A stretch of 64,000 nucleotides of DNA, from positions 7,672,001 through 7,736,000 of the forward strand of contig NC_132976.1 of the NCBI RefSeq assembly GCF_047496725.1, written 5' to 3'. Positions within the stretch are counted from its first letter, which is position 1. The number at the start of each line of letters is the position of its first letter. Position numbers and translations under genes: made by a program. This DNA comes from Anoplolepis gracilipes (lineage: Eukaryota > Arthropoda > Insecta > Hymenoptera > Formicidae). Positions 12,201 to 21,970 of this stretch are shown here, in pieces. The notes under the pieces are model-generated. The model was not told the origin of the DNA, ran no database searches, and saw only the letters and a program-made list of their open reading frames with translations.

Positions 12201-14060
12201 CGATATATTATGATTGCAAATATTATTTTATATTTTATATAAATGTAAAAGTATAAAAAGAAACATATCGAACAAATACTCGTAGAGTTCGAGCGATATT
12301 TCGTGTTATTAATTTTTGAATTGTGCGCGATTAAAATAAATAAATAGAATTTTTGACGCAAAATAAATTCGAGGAAATGCACGTATGTAGATACAATTAA
12401 TTTTTAATTAATTTCTGATATTTTTTGTAAATTAATATTTTACGACAAATAATACTCTTTTTCGATATTTTTATTTAAAAAATTGCTTGTAATTTTATTA
12501 AAAAATTTACTATTAAATTTAAAGGGCAAATAACAAAACATTTCATAAATTAATTCTACATTTTAGAATATTTTAAATTTTCTGTATTTAATAAAAAATA
12601 CAGTCATCTCAACATTCAAGATTTTTTGCATAAAATTAGATATTACGTTTTTATAGCTCTATCAAAAAAGTTATTGAATGTGTCTAAATTAAATGAAAAG
12701 TAGAAGTTAAGGAAAAATATCTTTGAAACAAAAAAGGAGGAAGGATTAGAAATCAAATTGTTTGATATATCAAATCGTTTCGAGAATGTTTGTTCATTTT
12801 TAACATTTTTACGAACCAGATCTATGAATCATCCCCTTTGACCGTGTCTTATGAGGAAAAACCCAATTCTCGGTAATCGTCCGTTTAACACATAAAGACA
12901 CATTTGTTAATTCATTTAAAATTAATTTGAAGTACTATGTCCCAAGCGCAAAAACGTATATGAGGCTTCGCACATTGCTTTCGTGCTTAACTACATACTG
13001 AAATATGAATACTAAGCACGCAAAGGGCTATCCATTAAATCCCAACGCGGAAAACACACTTTCCTCGATATGGATAACACAGTATACGTAGAAGCATGTT
13101 GTATCGATAGCGATGTATAGTTTACTAATTTTGTTCCTCGATGCAATATCGCTATGCGCGCGCTTCATTAATTATAACACTTAATTAATACTTGATATCA
13201 TAACATTCATTATATCAAGTATTAACACGTTCATAATTTGTGAAATTTTAACTTTGTAAAAGCATGCAATATAGCTCATTGCTGATGTATCGAAAACTTA
13301 ATGTTACGCTTTATATACATGTATCTATATCTGAATATTATACAGTCAATATAATAATAAATAATAGACATTTTATAAATCAAAATTGGTGGGTCAAAAG
13401 TAAATAAAATTTATTTTGTAATAATAATAATAAACATAAATTTAATTTTAATTCTGATTTAGCTTTTTAATCTAAATTTTCATTTTTATTTGAATGTTAA
13501 TTTTAATGATTTCATAATTTCAGTTTTATTTACTATAATAACATATCTACGCAAGAGTATGTGTATAATAGTGTGTGCGTTTAATGTAATATTTATAATG
13601 TTTGTTCGGCGTTTGTACACTAACTCTACACGTTGTAAAATATTTATATTGACATTATACCAGCTACAGTTTAAGTGAATCAAAATAACACGGTGTTGTT
13701 TAGCAAAATTATTGTCTATTTTTATTTACGCTCGTTTGTCATCATTCCTACCATAGTGAGCATCGTATTGGCGCTGTCGGTGCTCGTGTTGATCGTTGTT
13801 TCCGACGCCGTGCTGGAACCCATGACCACGACTTTCGGCACCGTCCTGCAGCTACGGCTGCCGCCCGCCGACTTGAAATTGAACCGTCGAATCGCGGACG
13901 AAAGAAGGTCACCGTCTCGTCCGCCGCCGCCGCCACCGCTGCTACTGTCAGTCCCATGTTGTCCCCGCGATGGCTGCGACTGCGATGTATCCCCCTGATC
14001 ACACGAGTTACTTCCCAAACTGCCACATCTGGTTGCCGACTCGCGATTCCTCGAGCACCC
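121..14060 (-). CDS. Rgk: RGK-family small GTPase (Rad/Gem/Kir/Rem type), 3' part outside window
   Basis: RGK proteins are atypical Ras-like GTPases at the plasma membrane that inhibit voltage-gated calcium channels (family knowledge). Seven minus-strand exons join without a stop: 14060-13752, 12173-11662, 10938-10610, 6141-5940, 4717-4466, 1342-1140, 212-121. Their lengths sum to 1899 nt (633 codons), and every junction is GT-AG with matching phase. The first ~350 residues are Ser/Thr/Pro/Gly-rich. Next come LTLQEIHDFEMRYGSPHHS, then MPNTGVEEEYYRLRHFSIT, a basic-serine stretch (RRSRSNNSVASSNS), and the G domain with P-loop GAPAVGKSS, followed by DDESGEKTVSVLL and ELTFIDHSCAEM in place of a canonical DxxG motif, as expected for RGK. 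G4, G5 and the C-terminus are to the left. The true 5' end is not found: exon 14060 begins after an acceptor in phase 0. Insect RGKs are known for long N-termini. Family call is firm; which fly paralogue it matches is not decided. Confidence 0.9.
213..1139 (-). other. RGK intron between P-loop and switch exons
   Basis: AT-rich intron. The part at 780-1130 has higher GC and short open frames on both strands, but no splice-bounded exon consistent with the RGK phase was found. Confidence 0.7.
1140..1342 (-). CDS. Rgk: RGK GTPase exon: P-loop
   Basis: 203 nt. The acceptor has a pyrimidine-rich tract ending GGCGCAG at 1343, and the donor G|GTGAGT lies at 1139. Encodes STEHLTASYPGSARNS, a Ser/Ala linker, then PYRVLMLGAPAVGKSSLV and SQFMTSEYLHAYDTSI. 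GAPAVGKSS is the G1 motif. Two alternative upstream AGs exist, but only this one keeps the conserved NSSTEHLT junction. Confidence 0.92.
2426..2863. repeat. partial direct repeat (two ~58-bp copies)
   Basis: 2426-2486 and 2808-2863 share GACTCT-n-AGCTC, a TTTAAT core and CTAAAG-CTTTTAGCCTTTA. They are about 75% alike by eye. The interval includes the hairpin at 2615-2657. Confidence 0.6.
2615..2657. repeat. compound hairpin CTCGTAAGA / TCTTACGAG
   Basis: A 9-bp perfect inverted repeat (2615-2623 with 2649-2657), plus a second interleaved pair GTGTCT/AGACAC (2611-2616 with 2642-2647). Confidence 0.65.
4466..4717 (-). CDS. Rgk: RGK GTPase exon: conserved pre-G-domain block
   Basis: 252 nt, entering and leaving in phase 2. 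Acceptor TTTATCGCAG above 4717, donor AG|GTAAG below 4466. Contains YGSPHHSRSQSVKAPGSRSS, a PQQRSRVASMPNTGVEEEYY segment and RHFSITGKGVVNRGDSLKSR. The two Arg/Ser-rich stretches are plausible basophilic-kinase or 14-3-3 sites, by analogy with vertebrate RGKs; this is inference. Confidence 0.9.
4770..5232. mobile_element. degenerate TIR element with TA target site (Tc1/mariner-like MITE)
   Basis: The left end CAGGATGGTCCACAGAAA and the inverted right end CATAGGATGTTTCAGAAGG are followed on both sides by GAAAAATC-AATAC / GAAAAATC-TATAC. TA dinucleotides flank both ends (4768-4769 and 5233-5234). There is no open frame of note, so it is non-autonomous. It lies in the RGK intron just upstream of the 4717 exon. 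The indels between the arms make it an old copy. Confidence 0.55.
5940..6166 (-). CDS. Rgk: RGK GTPase exon with possible short-isoform start
   Basis: Ends at 5940 with ATGAG|GTGAGC, in phase with the 4717 exon (Arg codon split AG|A). Contains RRREENMRQLLDVANTLTLQ and EIHDFEM. Two 5' ends are possible. An internal acceptor (AAAG before 6141) joins the 10610 exon in phase 1. Alternatively, an ATG at 6166-6164 gives MVNFSYPKGGSAGG with a TAA two codons upstream, which would start a 258-codon partial short form. The acceptor has only a short pyrimidine run (TTTTTCATACCC), so the start form deserves equal weight. Confidence 0.75.
7540..7700 (-). promoter_or_regulatory. possible alternative first exon of RGK (weak)
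   Basis: On the minus strand, ATG ATG near 7690 opens MMSVGSPSSLPQSSLLFRPP with coding-like codon use, then a GTAATT donor after VSDGIS in phase 0. That phase does not match the known 6141 acceptor (phase 1). Either a different acceptor is used or it is a chance frame. Confidence 0.2.
8188..8212. repeat. T25 homopolymer
   Basis: Uninterrupted T run in an RGK intron. Confidence 0.95.
8890..9560. promoter_or_regulatory. CpG-rich island inside RGK intron
   Basis: CpG-dense block with TCG/CGT triplet runs, in contrast to the AT-rich flanks. Open frames run on both strands (for example a plus frame ending SGGRVSSKT at about 9080) with no splice-consistent exon. If the RGK short form starts at 6166, this is a reasonable place for its promoter or leader. 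That is inference from position and composition only. Confidence 0.3.
10141..10196. repeat. two-copy direct repeat, 34-bp period
   Basis: TCGATAGCCTTGGTTAAGTA AC at 10141-10162 and TCGACAGCCTCGGCTAAGTA AC at 10175-10196 differ at three positions. A local tandem duplication. Confidence 0.7.
10610..10938 (-). CDS. Rgk: RGK long-isoform exon (N-terminal extension)
   Basis: 329 nt. Acceptor TTTATGTTTAG above 10938 and donor G|GTGAGT at 10609. Reads STPVRGSVDAGQPDSIDTRC, then SIRNLVAAQEKQNTRVAYQI and so on, ending in KSRGRSAG. Phase 2 in and phase 1 out, matching the 11662 exon and the 6141 acceptor. No known domain. Membership in the RGK gene is inferred from strand, order and phase. Confidence 0.7.
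11662..12173 (-). CDS. Rgk: RGK long-isoform exon (Pro/Ser/Thr-rich)
   Basis: 512 nt. Acceptor ATTCTCCAG above 12173, donor AG|GTATGT at 11661. Begins VTTTDGEQPDDSFDLIDVPA and continues as a disordered Pro/Ser/Thr-rich stretch (SPPATAPSQSSP, TTPPLPLPTSPSSS) to RTPPLPDLRAADFF. GC3 is high compared with the surrounding AT-rich DNA, and the frame is open throughout. Phase 0 in, phase 2 out. Confidence 0.75.
12174..13751 (-). other. RGK intron
   Basis: AT-rich. Contains the perfect 14-bp hairpin at 13185-13225. Short open frames at 13486-13683 on both strands are AT-driven and not supported as coding. Confidence 0.6.
13185..13225. repeat. perfect 14-bp inverted repeat (hairpin)
   Basis: TTAATACTTGATAT at 13185-13198 pairs with ATATCAAGTATTAA at 13212-13225 across a 13-nt loop. 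Too short a stem for a typical miRNA precursor. Confidence 0.8.
13752..14060 (-). CDS. Rgk: RGK long-isoform exon (Gly/Ser-rich)
   Basis: 309 nt, phase 0 both ends. Acceptor CTGTCATAG above 14060; donor ATG|GTAGGA at 13751, which is a weaker donor. Reads GCSRNRESATRCGSLGSNSC, then a poly-Gly/Ser stretch, SAIRRFNFKSAGGSRSC and TVPKVVVMGSS. An overlapping frame on the same strand (13748-14080) is also open, but it breaks the phase relation with the next exon. Upstream coding exons were not identified. Confidence 0.65.
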
Positions 14061-14949
14061 CTATGACAGAACGGATTCACGCGCGATTTAGCATCGTGTA
14101 ACTAAATCACTATTCTCGCCAAAATGATGAGATAAAGTAAAACAGGAAACGAAAAACCTTTTACTTCTTCTCGTTTTGATTCGCTTTAATTCGAATGTCA
14201 TTAGCGAATAGTCGTGATTAAAGGAGTTTTGACCGCCCATTTTTAACCGCGATTTTCGGGAATTTAAAACAAAATTATAAGCTTAACGTAAATGGCTGCA
14301 TATATGTATATATACTCGTTTTAAATAATACTCAGAATTTTTATAAGCAATTTTATTGAAAATTTACAAATTTTTAGCTGACTGCGCAAATCTCTTTCGA
14401 AAATATTTTTTTATTAATGCATACATATCGACAGTTCCTAAAATTCGACATTCATTTGAAATTATAAAACTAAAGCTCATTTTAATATTTATGAGTTTCA
14501 CTGGTTGGAAACTCCACTCCAACCCTCTAAAAAAAGTCAAAATGGCAGTGTGTAAAAAACCGTTCAATTTTCACTACAAAATTTTGACTATATTTGACTA
14601 AAAAAATAGTTATTTTTTAAATACACAAAAATACAGCAACATTCATAAATATTAAGATGATTTTTTAATTTCAAATGATTTATTATTAGATGGTCGGAAA
14701 GTATGCGCCTGACAAAAAAAAACTTTCGAAAGAGACTTGCACCATCAGCTATAAATTTTCAATAAAATTAGTAAAATTGCTTATAAAATTTCTGAATATT
14801 ACTTAAAACATGTTTTAATATATATGCAAAACGCCAAATATAAGCTTATAGTCTTTGTTTTATAAATTGCTGAAAATTATAGATGGTTAGGGGAAGTAAG
14901 GATAATATTCTCTTAATAAATAATAAGAAAAAGATCTTTAGATAATAAA
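14061..14949. other. AT-rich non-coding sequence
   Basis: No splice-bounded open frame or repeat of note. If an upstream RGK exon exists, this is intronic. Confidence 0.5.
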
Positions 14950-15330
14950 AAGGAAAAAAAGCGCACTTGGGATTTGTGTTCCGGGGTGGACGGTGGATTC
15001 GGTGTGTTCGGCAGCGAGCCCCCCGCAGGGGTACAGTGCCGCAGTCGCGCCAGGGCCGTGCGAAGCCCCTCCGTCACGAGGCTATTTTATTGCTCCCTCG
15101 CCGCCGCTCCCCGCGCCGCTACCTCGGTCCACCTTCTTGCGCGTTGGTCTCTTCCAGCGGGACCCGTTTTCTCTTTACAATCTCTCAGCTGGATGTACTG
15201 AATCCACCCACTGTCGCTCGCCGCAGGGATGATGACCCGCGTGGGAGTCGAGAGATTCACCAACCCGCTGCCACGTGCCACTGATTGTGCCGCGTGCCGT
15301 TTATCAATCGTTACATTCACCATCGCACAT
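14950..15330. other. GC-rich island, unassigned (possible leader exon, promoter or repeat copy)
   Basis: Abrupt GC-rich block in AT-rich surroundings. Plus-strand frames run open for 75-105 codons (one contains FGSEPPAGVQCRSRARAVRS). A minus frame starts MVNVTIDKRHAAQSVARGSG and has a possible phase-0 donor after RRWTE, which could join the 14060 exon. The sharp edges and several simultaneously open frames also fit a GC-rich dispersed repeat. I cannot choose between these. Confidence 0.25.
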
Positions 15331-17495
15331 TAGCGCTCCCATATGTGACCTGACTCTCCCTTTTACTCCGTTTGTTTTCCTTTGATCTAGCTAGAGTACA
15401 CAATTGGACAAAATAATAAAATCATTATCAAATACTTATTTATTAAAGTTCTCAAATCGATGATTAATAAAAATAACTATTATATAAATCAATTTTATGA
15501 TTAAAGAAAGTAAACAAAAATGAAGATAATCAATTATGATTGAACTGTTAGTCATTAAACAAAAGGGAGGGTTTGCATTTTTCCACGTTATAATTCAATA
15601 TATATGTGTATATTAACATAACGAAATATTTAAAGAAATAATAATGATTTTTTCATGAAAGTTATATATATTTATTCATTACAAATCAAATATTTTAAAT
15701 TAATATATGTCATGTAAAAGTTAATTCTACTTTTGATATTCTCATTTTAGATTTATATTAATAATTTATGTCATTTTTTACGGTTGCATATGAATAAAAT
15801 AATTTCTCAACAATAACTATCGTGTTACATGAAAATAATGATAACTATCGTGTTAATGAAAATATATTTTATCATGGAATAAAGACTTAAAACATTAATC
15901 TCTTTCATATTTAATGATTACCAATTGCTAACTACAAATTAAAAATGTATCTCATGAATTAAGAAATAATCTGAATAATAATTATTATTGGTTACATTAA
16001 TTATAATTATTTTATTAATTTTTGAAAATATTTATCAGTATAATATTTAAAAAAATAATAGTATATAATATATAAGATTTTATATTAATAATAGCTCACG
16101 GTCAATATTTTTGTATACAACAAATTTTATATAAATATTTTTATACACATAAAATTTATCGAATGTTTTCCACTACATATTTCATTCATAACGAACTAGA
16201 AGTATGAGGAGCTCTAAAAGTATATTTTATTCATAAATGAAACATTGAACAGTATGATATTAATTGATTCCTTAATCATCCTTAATGATAAAAATAATTA
16301 CATATTTACCTGAATATTGTGATATTATAATAAAAATTACAAAATAATTTTTATAATCGTGGAACATACTAATGTATATAAGAAGTCACGCGTGCGCGAT
16401 ATTTTTATTGAGTAACATTATATATGTATTACATTTTATAACAATATACAAAGGACTATTGTAATTATTCAAATATTTTAATGCACAAATTCATATTCGT
16501 TAATAAACAATAAAACACATACAAATATATAATTTGCAATTTTTATAATAATAAATATATTGATGTTGTTATATTTCAATTTTACGTTAAATGTAAAAGA
16601 GATTCAGCTTTCATGTAATTTGTACTGTGTAAAATTGTCTCCGTGAAAGATGCCCTGATTAAGCTGTAGAATGTAGAATGATAACAATTTCTGTCTGCGA
16701 TTCAAGCTTCGAGCATTCGAAACGCGTGCGACGAGGGAATATTGAAATTCACACTGTCTGTCGCCTGCACGAAACTCAGAAATTCTTGCAATATCGCACT
16801 TCAAGTACGGTAAACGCTGAAGCTTCCATGTTCGGCGTGAGGCAACTGTGTGAGCTGTCGTGTGGCAATTTTCATTGCAGATTCACATCAGTCACTGTAC
16901 ACGCGATTCGACGTGGCGTTACTATTTACCATGTCGGAAACAGACTGTTGAAAAAAGTTTCTATTAACAATCTCTCGCATGATGTGCCGCGGATAAAGTA
17001 AACATCGAAGTCGCGTGTACAGCGAGTAGTAATTTAAATCCACAATCGATTAGAGACTATAATTCTCTGAGATTTCTTTTCGTGAAGCTCTGCTTCGTCG
17101 CACGAAATGCGTGGAATATGCTTTATATCATTTTTATCATTTGACAATTATTTAGAATTTTTTAATATCAAAGATGTTATAATAATTAGTGTTAGTCAAT
17201 TAAAGTTGTCAATGCGATTTGAGTAAATTAAAATAAAAATTCCTATATTGATTCATAGAATCGTCCTTTTTCCGTTTTTTTTTTTTTAATTTAATATCTG
17301 CAGAGAAAATAAAAAAATTTAAAACATTGCTTAAATATTTATGAAATATCACTATATTTGTTTATGCATTCAAAAAAAACCTTTTTTTAAATCTACTTCA
17401 ATTTCACATATTATGCATAATATTTACATAGTTCTCTAAATAAATAACTCGGAATAAAAAGGCTTTATCATTTGTAATTTCATTTTTAATAAATA
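15331..17495. other. AT-rich intergenic or intronic sequence
   Basis: Very AT-rich to 16600. A tandem duplication of ATAACTATCGTGTTA with period about 29 lies at 15813-15857. The 16600-17050 stretch is less AT-rich, with open frames on both strands that lack coding-like composition or clear splice sites. Confidence 0.5.
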
Positions 17496-17740
17496 CAGTA
17501 CCGGCCAAAAATATATCACCTTTAGTATTTTTGAGTATAATTTTATTCAAAGTGCATGGATATTTATAATACCATAATATATGTTTTGATAGTAAATACA
17601 ACTTACCAAATAAAATATTTTTCATAAAATAATATAAAAACTTAATTTTAATAATATGAAAAATTAATTTTGTAAATAAGTAAATTAAATTAAATTTATG
17701 CTCAAAAATCCTAAAGGTGATATATTTTTAGCCGGTACTG
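17496..17740. mobile_element. Tc1/mariner-type MITE with long TIRs and TA target site
   Basis: The left terminus CAGTACCGGCCAAAAATATA (17496 on, to 17525) matches the inverted right terminus at 17711-17740 at 29 of 30 positions, and weaker similarity continues inward (TTTTTGAG-TATAA). TA dinucleotides at 17494-17495 and 17741-17742 are the target-site duplication. At 245 bp with no transposase frame it is non-autonomous. Confidence 0.88.
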
Positions 17741-20700
17741 TACATTCTGTATGATTTAAAAAAATAAAAAAGTTTATTTCAGTCTCTTTCAGCTATCAAA
17801 TTTTAATCAACACAGTTTATGAAATAAAAAGCCTTATTATTTATAGTTTTTTAAAGAAATATGTTCACTATGGTTATATTCAATAAATGAAAAAATGTAA
17901 AGTTAGCTTGCATGGAGTTTGGGACGTGTTTGTTGCTATTACGTGAACTAATTACCTTATATATCATCCATCAATCTCTTCAGTATACACGAAAGCGCAT
18001 TACTCTGTTGAAAAACACTCTTGTGATGTCGAAACATTGTCACTCCCTTCGTCCCTTGTCAGGTTTCCGTAAATTCCGAACGCCTGTAAGAGAAACACAA
18101 AGGGATCAGGTGAAACGAGATGAAACAAGGAGACGAATAAGAGGATAAAATGGAACGTGTTTGCGCTTTATGCTCATTTCTACGTTTTACAAGTCTTCGC
18201 TTGCTGTAACGACGAGTCTGATTTCTACCCTAATTTCGATTCACTTCCGTCTTAGAAATTTACGAGATATCTGGCACATAAAACTCTCGAGAAGACGAAA
18301 TCGGGCGACGACGCGGGCGCCTCTTGGAAAAAAATTGCATTCATAAATCAGGAGGTGATAGAACGCCAATTACGTTCATAAATTGAGAGGAAAGACGTAT
18401 CTGTTAATTCTCTATTGAGAATGAAAGGCACAGGTATCCACAATATTTATATTTAAAAAATAAATAAAATTTCCATCTTGCGGCTAGTTCTCGAAATCAC
18501 GGTTTTATTATTATATTATCTTATAATCAATCATTTATGGATTTTTCTCATTAATATAACTCGTTTATATTCATTTTGAAAGATTTAACTAGAAAATGAT
18601 ACGTAAAAACAAATATGATGCAATCATATATTGAGATAGAACTGACACAATGATTTACAACAATTCTACACATATTTTTGCAAAAGCTTTACACTTGCGG
18701 AATATAAATTTAAAAAAATAAATATATATTTTTTGAACTTTGTACTGCAAACAATAAAGATTAATTATTTCGTCGAATAATATTGGTATTGAAAGAAAAA
18801 CAAAATGCCTGATATTTCGTTCGCAACAATACGGAAACCACTTTGCACGAAGTTTCAAAATGGATAGAGGTAATTATAGTGACTATTGTTTTATATAAAA
18901 GCTTTTATTGTGGATATAAAATAGCGAATCGTTTATCGTTCAAAACCTAGTAAAATGAATGATATTTAATCGCAAACGTCCGCTTTAAACTATCGTAATC
19001 CTCTTTCGAGCCAAACAGTCAAAATTATTTCGGATCGCACAAAGAGTTAACTTCTGTGTTAACTATTTTATAAAACTATTTTATCACTTAACGAGCCGCG
19101 TTGATATTCGCTTTGTATTTATTAAGTTTATATTGAAAACAGGTCGACGCAGAACGAGTGCTGAAAGCGTGGAAATATTTTCTGTACCATTTGTCATATA
19201 TAAATGATAAATTAGCTTTTCCGGATATTACGGTCATATACGGCACAGTACTACGTACCGTGAAACACTCGTATTCACACAATCACACCCTCGTGTGTCC
19301 GATGATGAGTCGAGTCCGAGTAAACGCATCGATTAATTACAGTACGACTGCTAGTTTCTCTGAACGTTTCTCCTGAGAATAGCGAATTTCTCGTTACACT
19401 AAGTTGCCTTCTACGCACTTCATAATGCATGAAAATGTGATCCGAAAGTGAAATTATCGATCAAAGAGGGCGAAAAAATATACGAATTATATTGTATAAT
19501 ATAAAACTAATATACAAGTAATAATACCTATATGTTCGAGTACGTTAATTATACGGAATCAATTACAAATTGGTCAAACAGATCGTAAATGAGAAAAAAA
19601 ACTCGCACGCTGAAATACTCCGTTAAAATTTCGATATATCATGAAATTTGCTAATATTGAAATAGTATATATATGTATGAACTTTGACTTTTGCATTTCA
19701 CTAAAATTTATCCCCTTTTGAAATTATACATGAAAAGGCAATATTATACGAGTCTCAAATACAATTTTACACATTACTGCAAAGATTTTATATCGAAAAT
19801 AATAATAGATAATGATAATAGTAGAACGGACTTTTTAATCGGAGTTTTTTTCTATCATATCAATGTATCAATATCTGTCAGTATGTGTCACAATTTTACT
19901 GACAATTTATTTAAATTTAACAATGCAATATTTTTCAATAATAAAATTTGTCATTGTTAGCTTATAATTTTACGTTGATTACTAAAAGCGCAATAATAAA
20001 TTTTTAATGAATTTATAATTATTATTAATCTTTATAAATTATTATTATATCTTTGATTGTAATTAATTGTAAACGTCGAATGACCATAATTTTATTTAAA
20101 CAATATCAAGATCAATCATATACAAGATCATATTTCATCTCACTTTTTATCACGATTGAGAGCTCACTAATTATTTCAAAATCAGAGCTTTATGTGAAAG
20201 GAGCACGATATAAAACATGTTAACCATAGCGATGGATTCAGTACTTGTAGATATCTGATTGAATTTTCGAGCTTGTTGATCGAATGGATCTCGATAAGCG
20301 CTAGCTTGCTCGTCGGAAGAGGTGCGATCCATTTTTCAAATGTGAACTTCCTATGTTCGAGCACTCTCGTGGCGCTCTGATTTTGCCGGATGGCAAGCGT
20401 ACACGAGCGCACGTCACACGTGACAAATCTGGCTATTAGCTTCCGTAGATGGCGACAATTAATTGGCAGATTAATATCGGGACCGATCGTTCTCGCGTCG
20501 AAAATTACGTCAGAGCAGGACATATTTCGTGAATCTCGGAGCCGCGAATTATGGAATCGATTAACTTTGCAAGAGCTTAACTAGACATTGTATATGCACT
20601 GTTATACGGTAACAGAAATAGAATAAATTTATTACATTTTAATTAGCTTTCTATTAATTATTCATGTACCTCTCTTTATGAATGTTGATTATATGTATAT

Positions 20701-21339
20701 ATTTTATACGTACATATATTAATGTGACAAATTAATAAGCTAACAAACAACAGCATTCATTAAAAGCGGTATGTAGTTGACACGACAATTTCAATCATAA
20801 AAAAATTTTTTAAACTATTACTACAAGTATCTAAATAAATTCAAATATTTATTTTAAGGCCTAAGAGCAATCAAATGGTTCTAATGGTTTTGTCTCCTTG
20901 AAATAAACAAAAATGATTTTTAAATGATTTTCAAACGTTTAAAAAATTGTTATGTTTTAAGTATCAATCAAAAAATATTTATATAATATAAATAAAATAA
21001 TAAAAAAATATATATAATAAACAATATACAAAAAAGAAAGAAAAAATGTACATTAGATATAAATATATGTAATTTTAAAGATAGAATTTCTTTTGAAACA
21101 TATTTTGAAAATAAAACAATAAAATATTTTAATAGAAATTTGTCAAAAGTTTTATAATATTAATTAAATTTTGACATTTAAATTAATCTTTCATAAATAT
21201 TATACATATGTAACATCAATGGTGTCCGTCCATGTATTAAAATTTTAATAATAATTAATTTGAATAATAAATTATACAATACATTATAATATTATAATTA
21301 ATAATAATTGTTGTAACATTATTAAATGACCAAAACACG
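17741..21339. other. AT-rich intergenic or intronic sequence
   Basis: No supported gene. Patches of average GC at 18000-18350, 19140-19380 and 20270-20580 contain short open frames with neither splice signals nor recognisable motifs. Confidence 0.5.
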
Positions 21340-21970
21340 ATTTGAACACGGACGCAGTAGTCGGGACCTAAGTTAGCGTTTTATATTGCATATCGATAAA
21401 TTCGCTACTAGTAGAGGGCAACAACGGGGTTGAAGATATGAGGGAGGAGGTTACGACGAACGGGGAGGAAGGTAGATTGAGGTGATGGAGGACTAGGTAC
21501 GAGAGAACGTAGGCCGATCGACCTGGTTAACCTACATAGAACGAGAGAGGAAAAGAGAGAGAAAGAGAAGAAGAAAGGTGCGCTCCTCTCTCTATCTTCA
21601 TACCCTTCTCGTTCCTAACCGTTTGGCTTCTCGCGTCACAAAGAAAAAACTTCATCCGATTCTCTCTCAGCCTGTTTTCTCGACAATCTCTATCTATCTC
21701 TCTCTCTCTCTCTCTATCGGCCGGGGAGAACGGCCAGGTGGAAAACTCGGCGCATGTTGGCGCCATCGACTTGGACGATCAAGTGCTTCCGCTACGTTGA
21801 GCCGAGGCGATCTATCCTGCCGAAGAGAAGTATGGTACTCGAGCGAGATGATTGGCACCAAGAAAAAACGATGACTTCTTGTAATACGATGTATTGCGGA
21901 TCGGGAATTAGGATTACTACAAGTTCGACGTGCTCAGATCGTGACACTAGAAACACGCGAAAATGATCTT
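21340..21970. promoter_or_regulatory. CpG-rich, purine/pyrimidine-tract region (putative regulatory island)
   Basis: CpG-dense stretch with GAGA-type tracts (21540-21590, 21690-21715) that resemble GAGA-factor binding clusters, plus a CTCF-like match at 21408-21421. No coding exon is supported. It could be a distal promoter of the RGK gene or an insulator; this is inference. Confidence 0.3.
21408..21421 (+). promoter_or_regulatory. CTCF-like motif (weak)
   Basis: CTAGTAGAGGGCAA fits the CCASYAGRKGGCRS consensus at 12 of 14 positions, including the AGRKGGC core. A single short match can arise by chance. Confidence 0.25.

Noticed and set aside
13748..14080. 110-codon minus frame overlapping the RGK Gly/Ser-rich exon
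   Set aside because: It crosses the acceptor at 14061 and does not join the 12173 exon in phase.
20182..20523. 113-codon minus ORF
   Set aside because: No recognisable motif, no splice boundaries consistent with neighbours, AT-rich third positions not coding-like.
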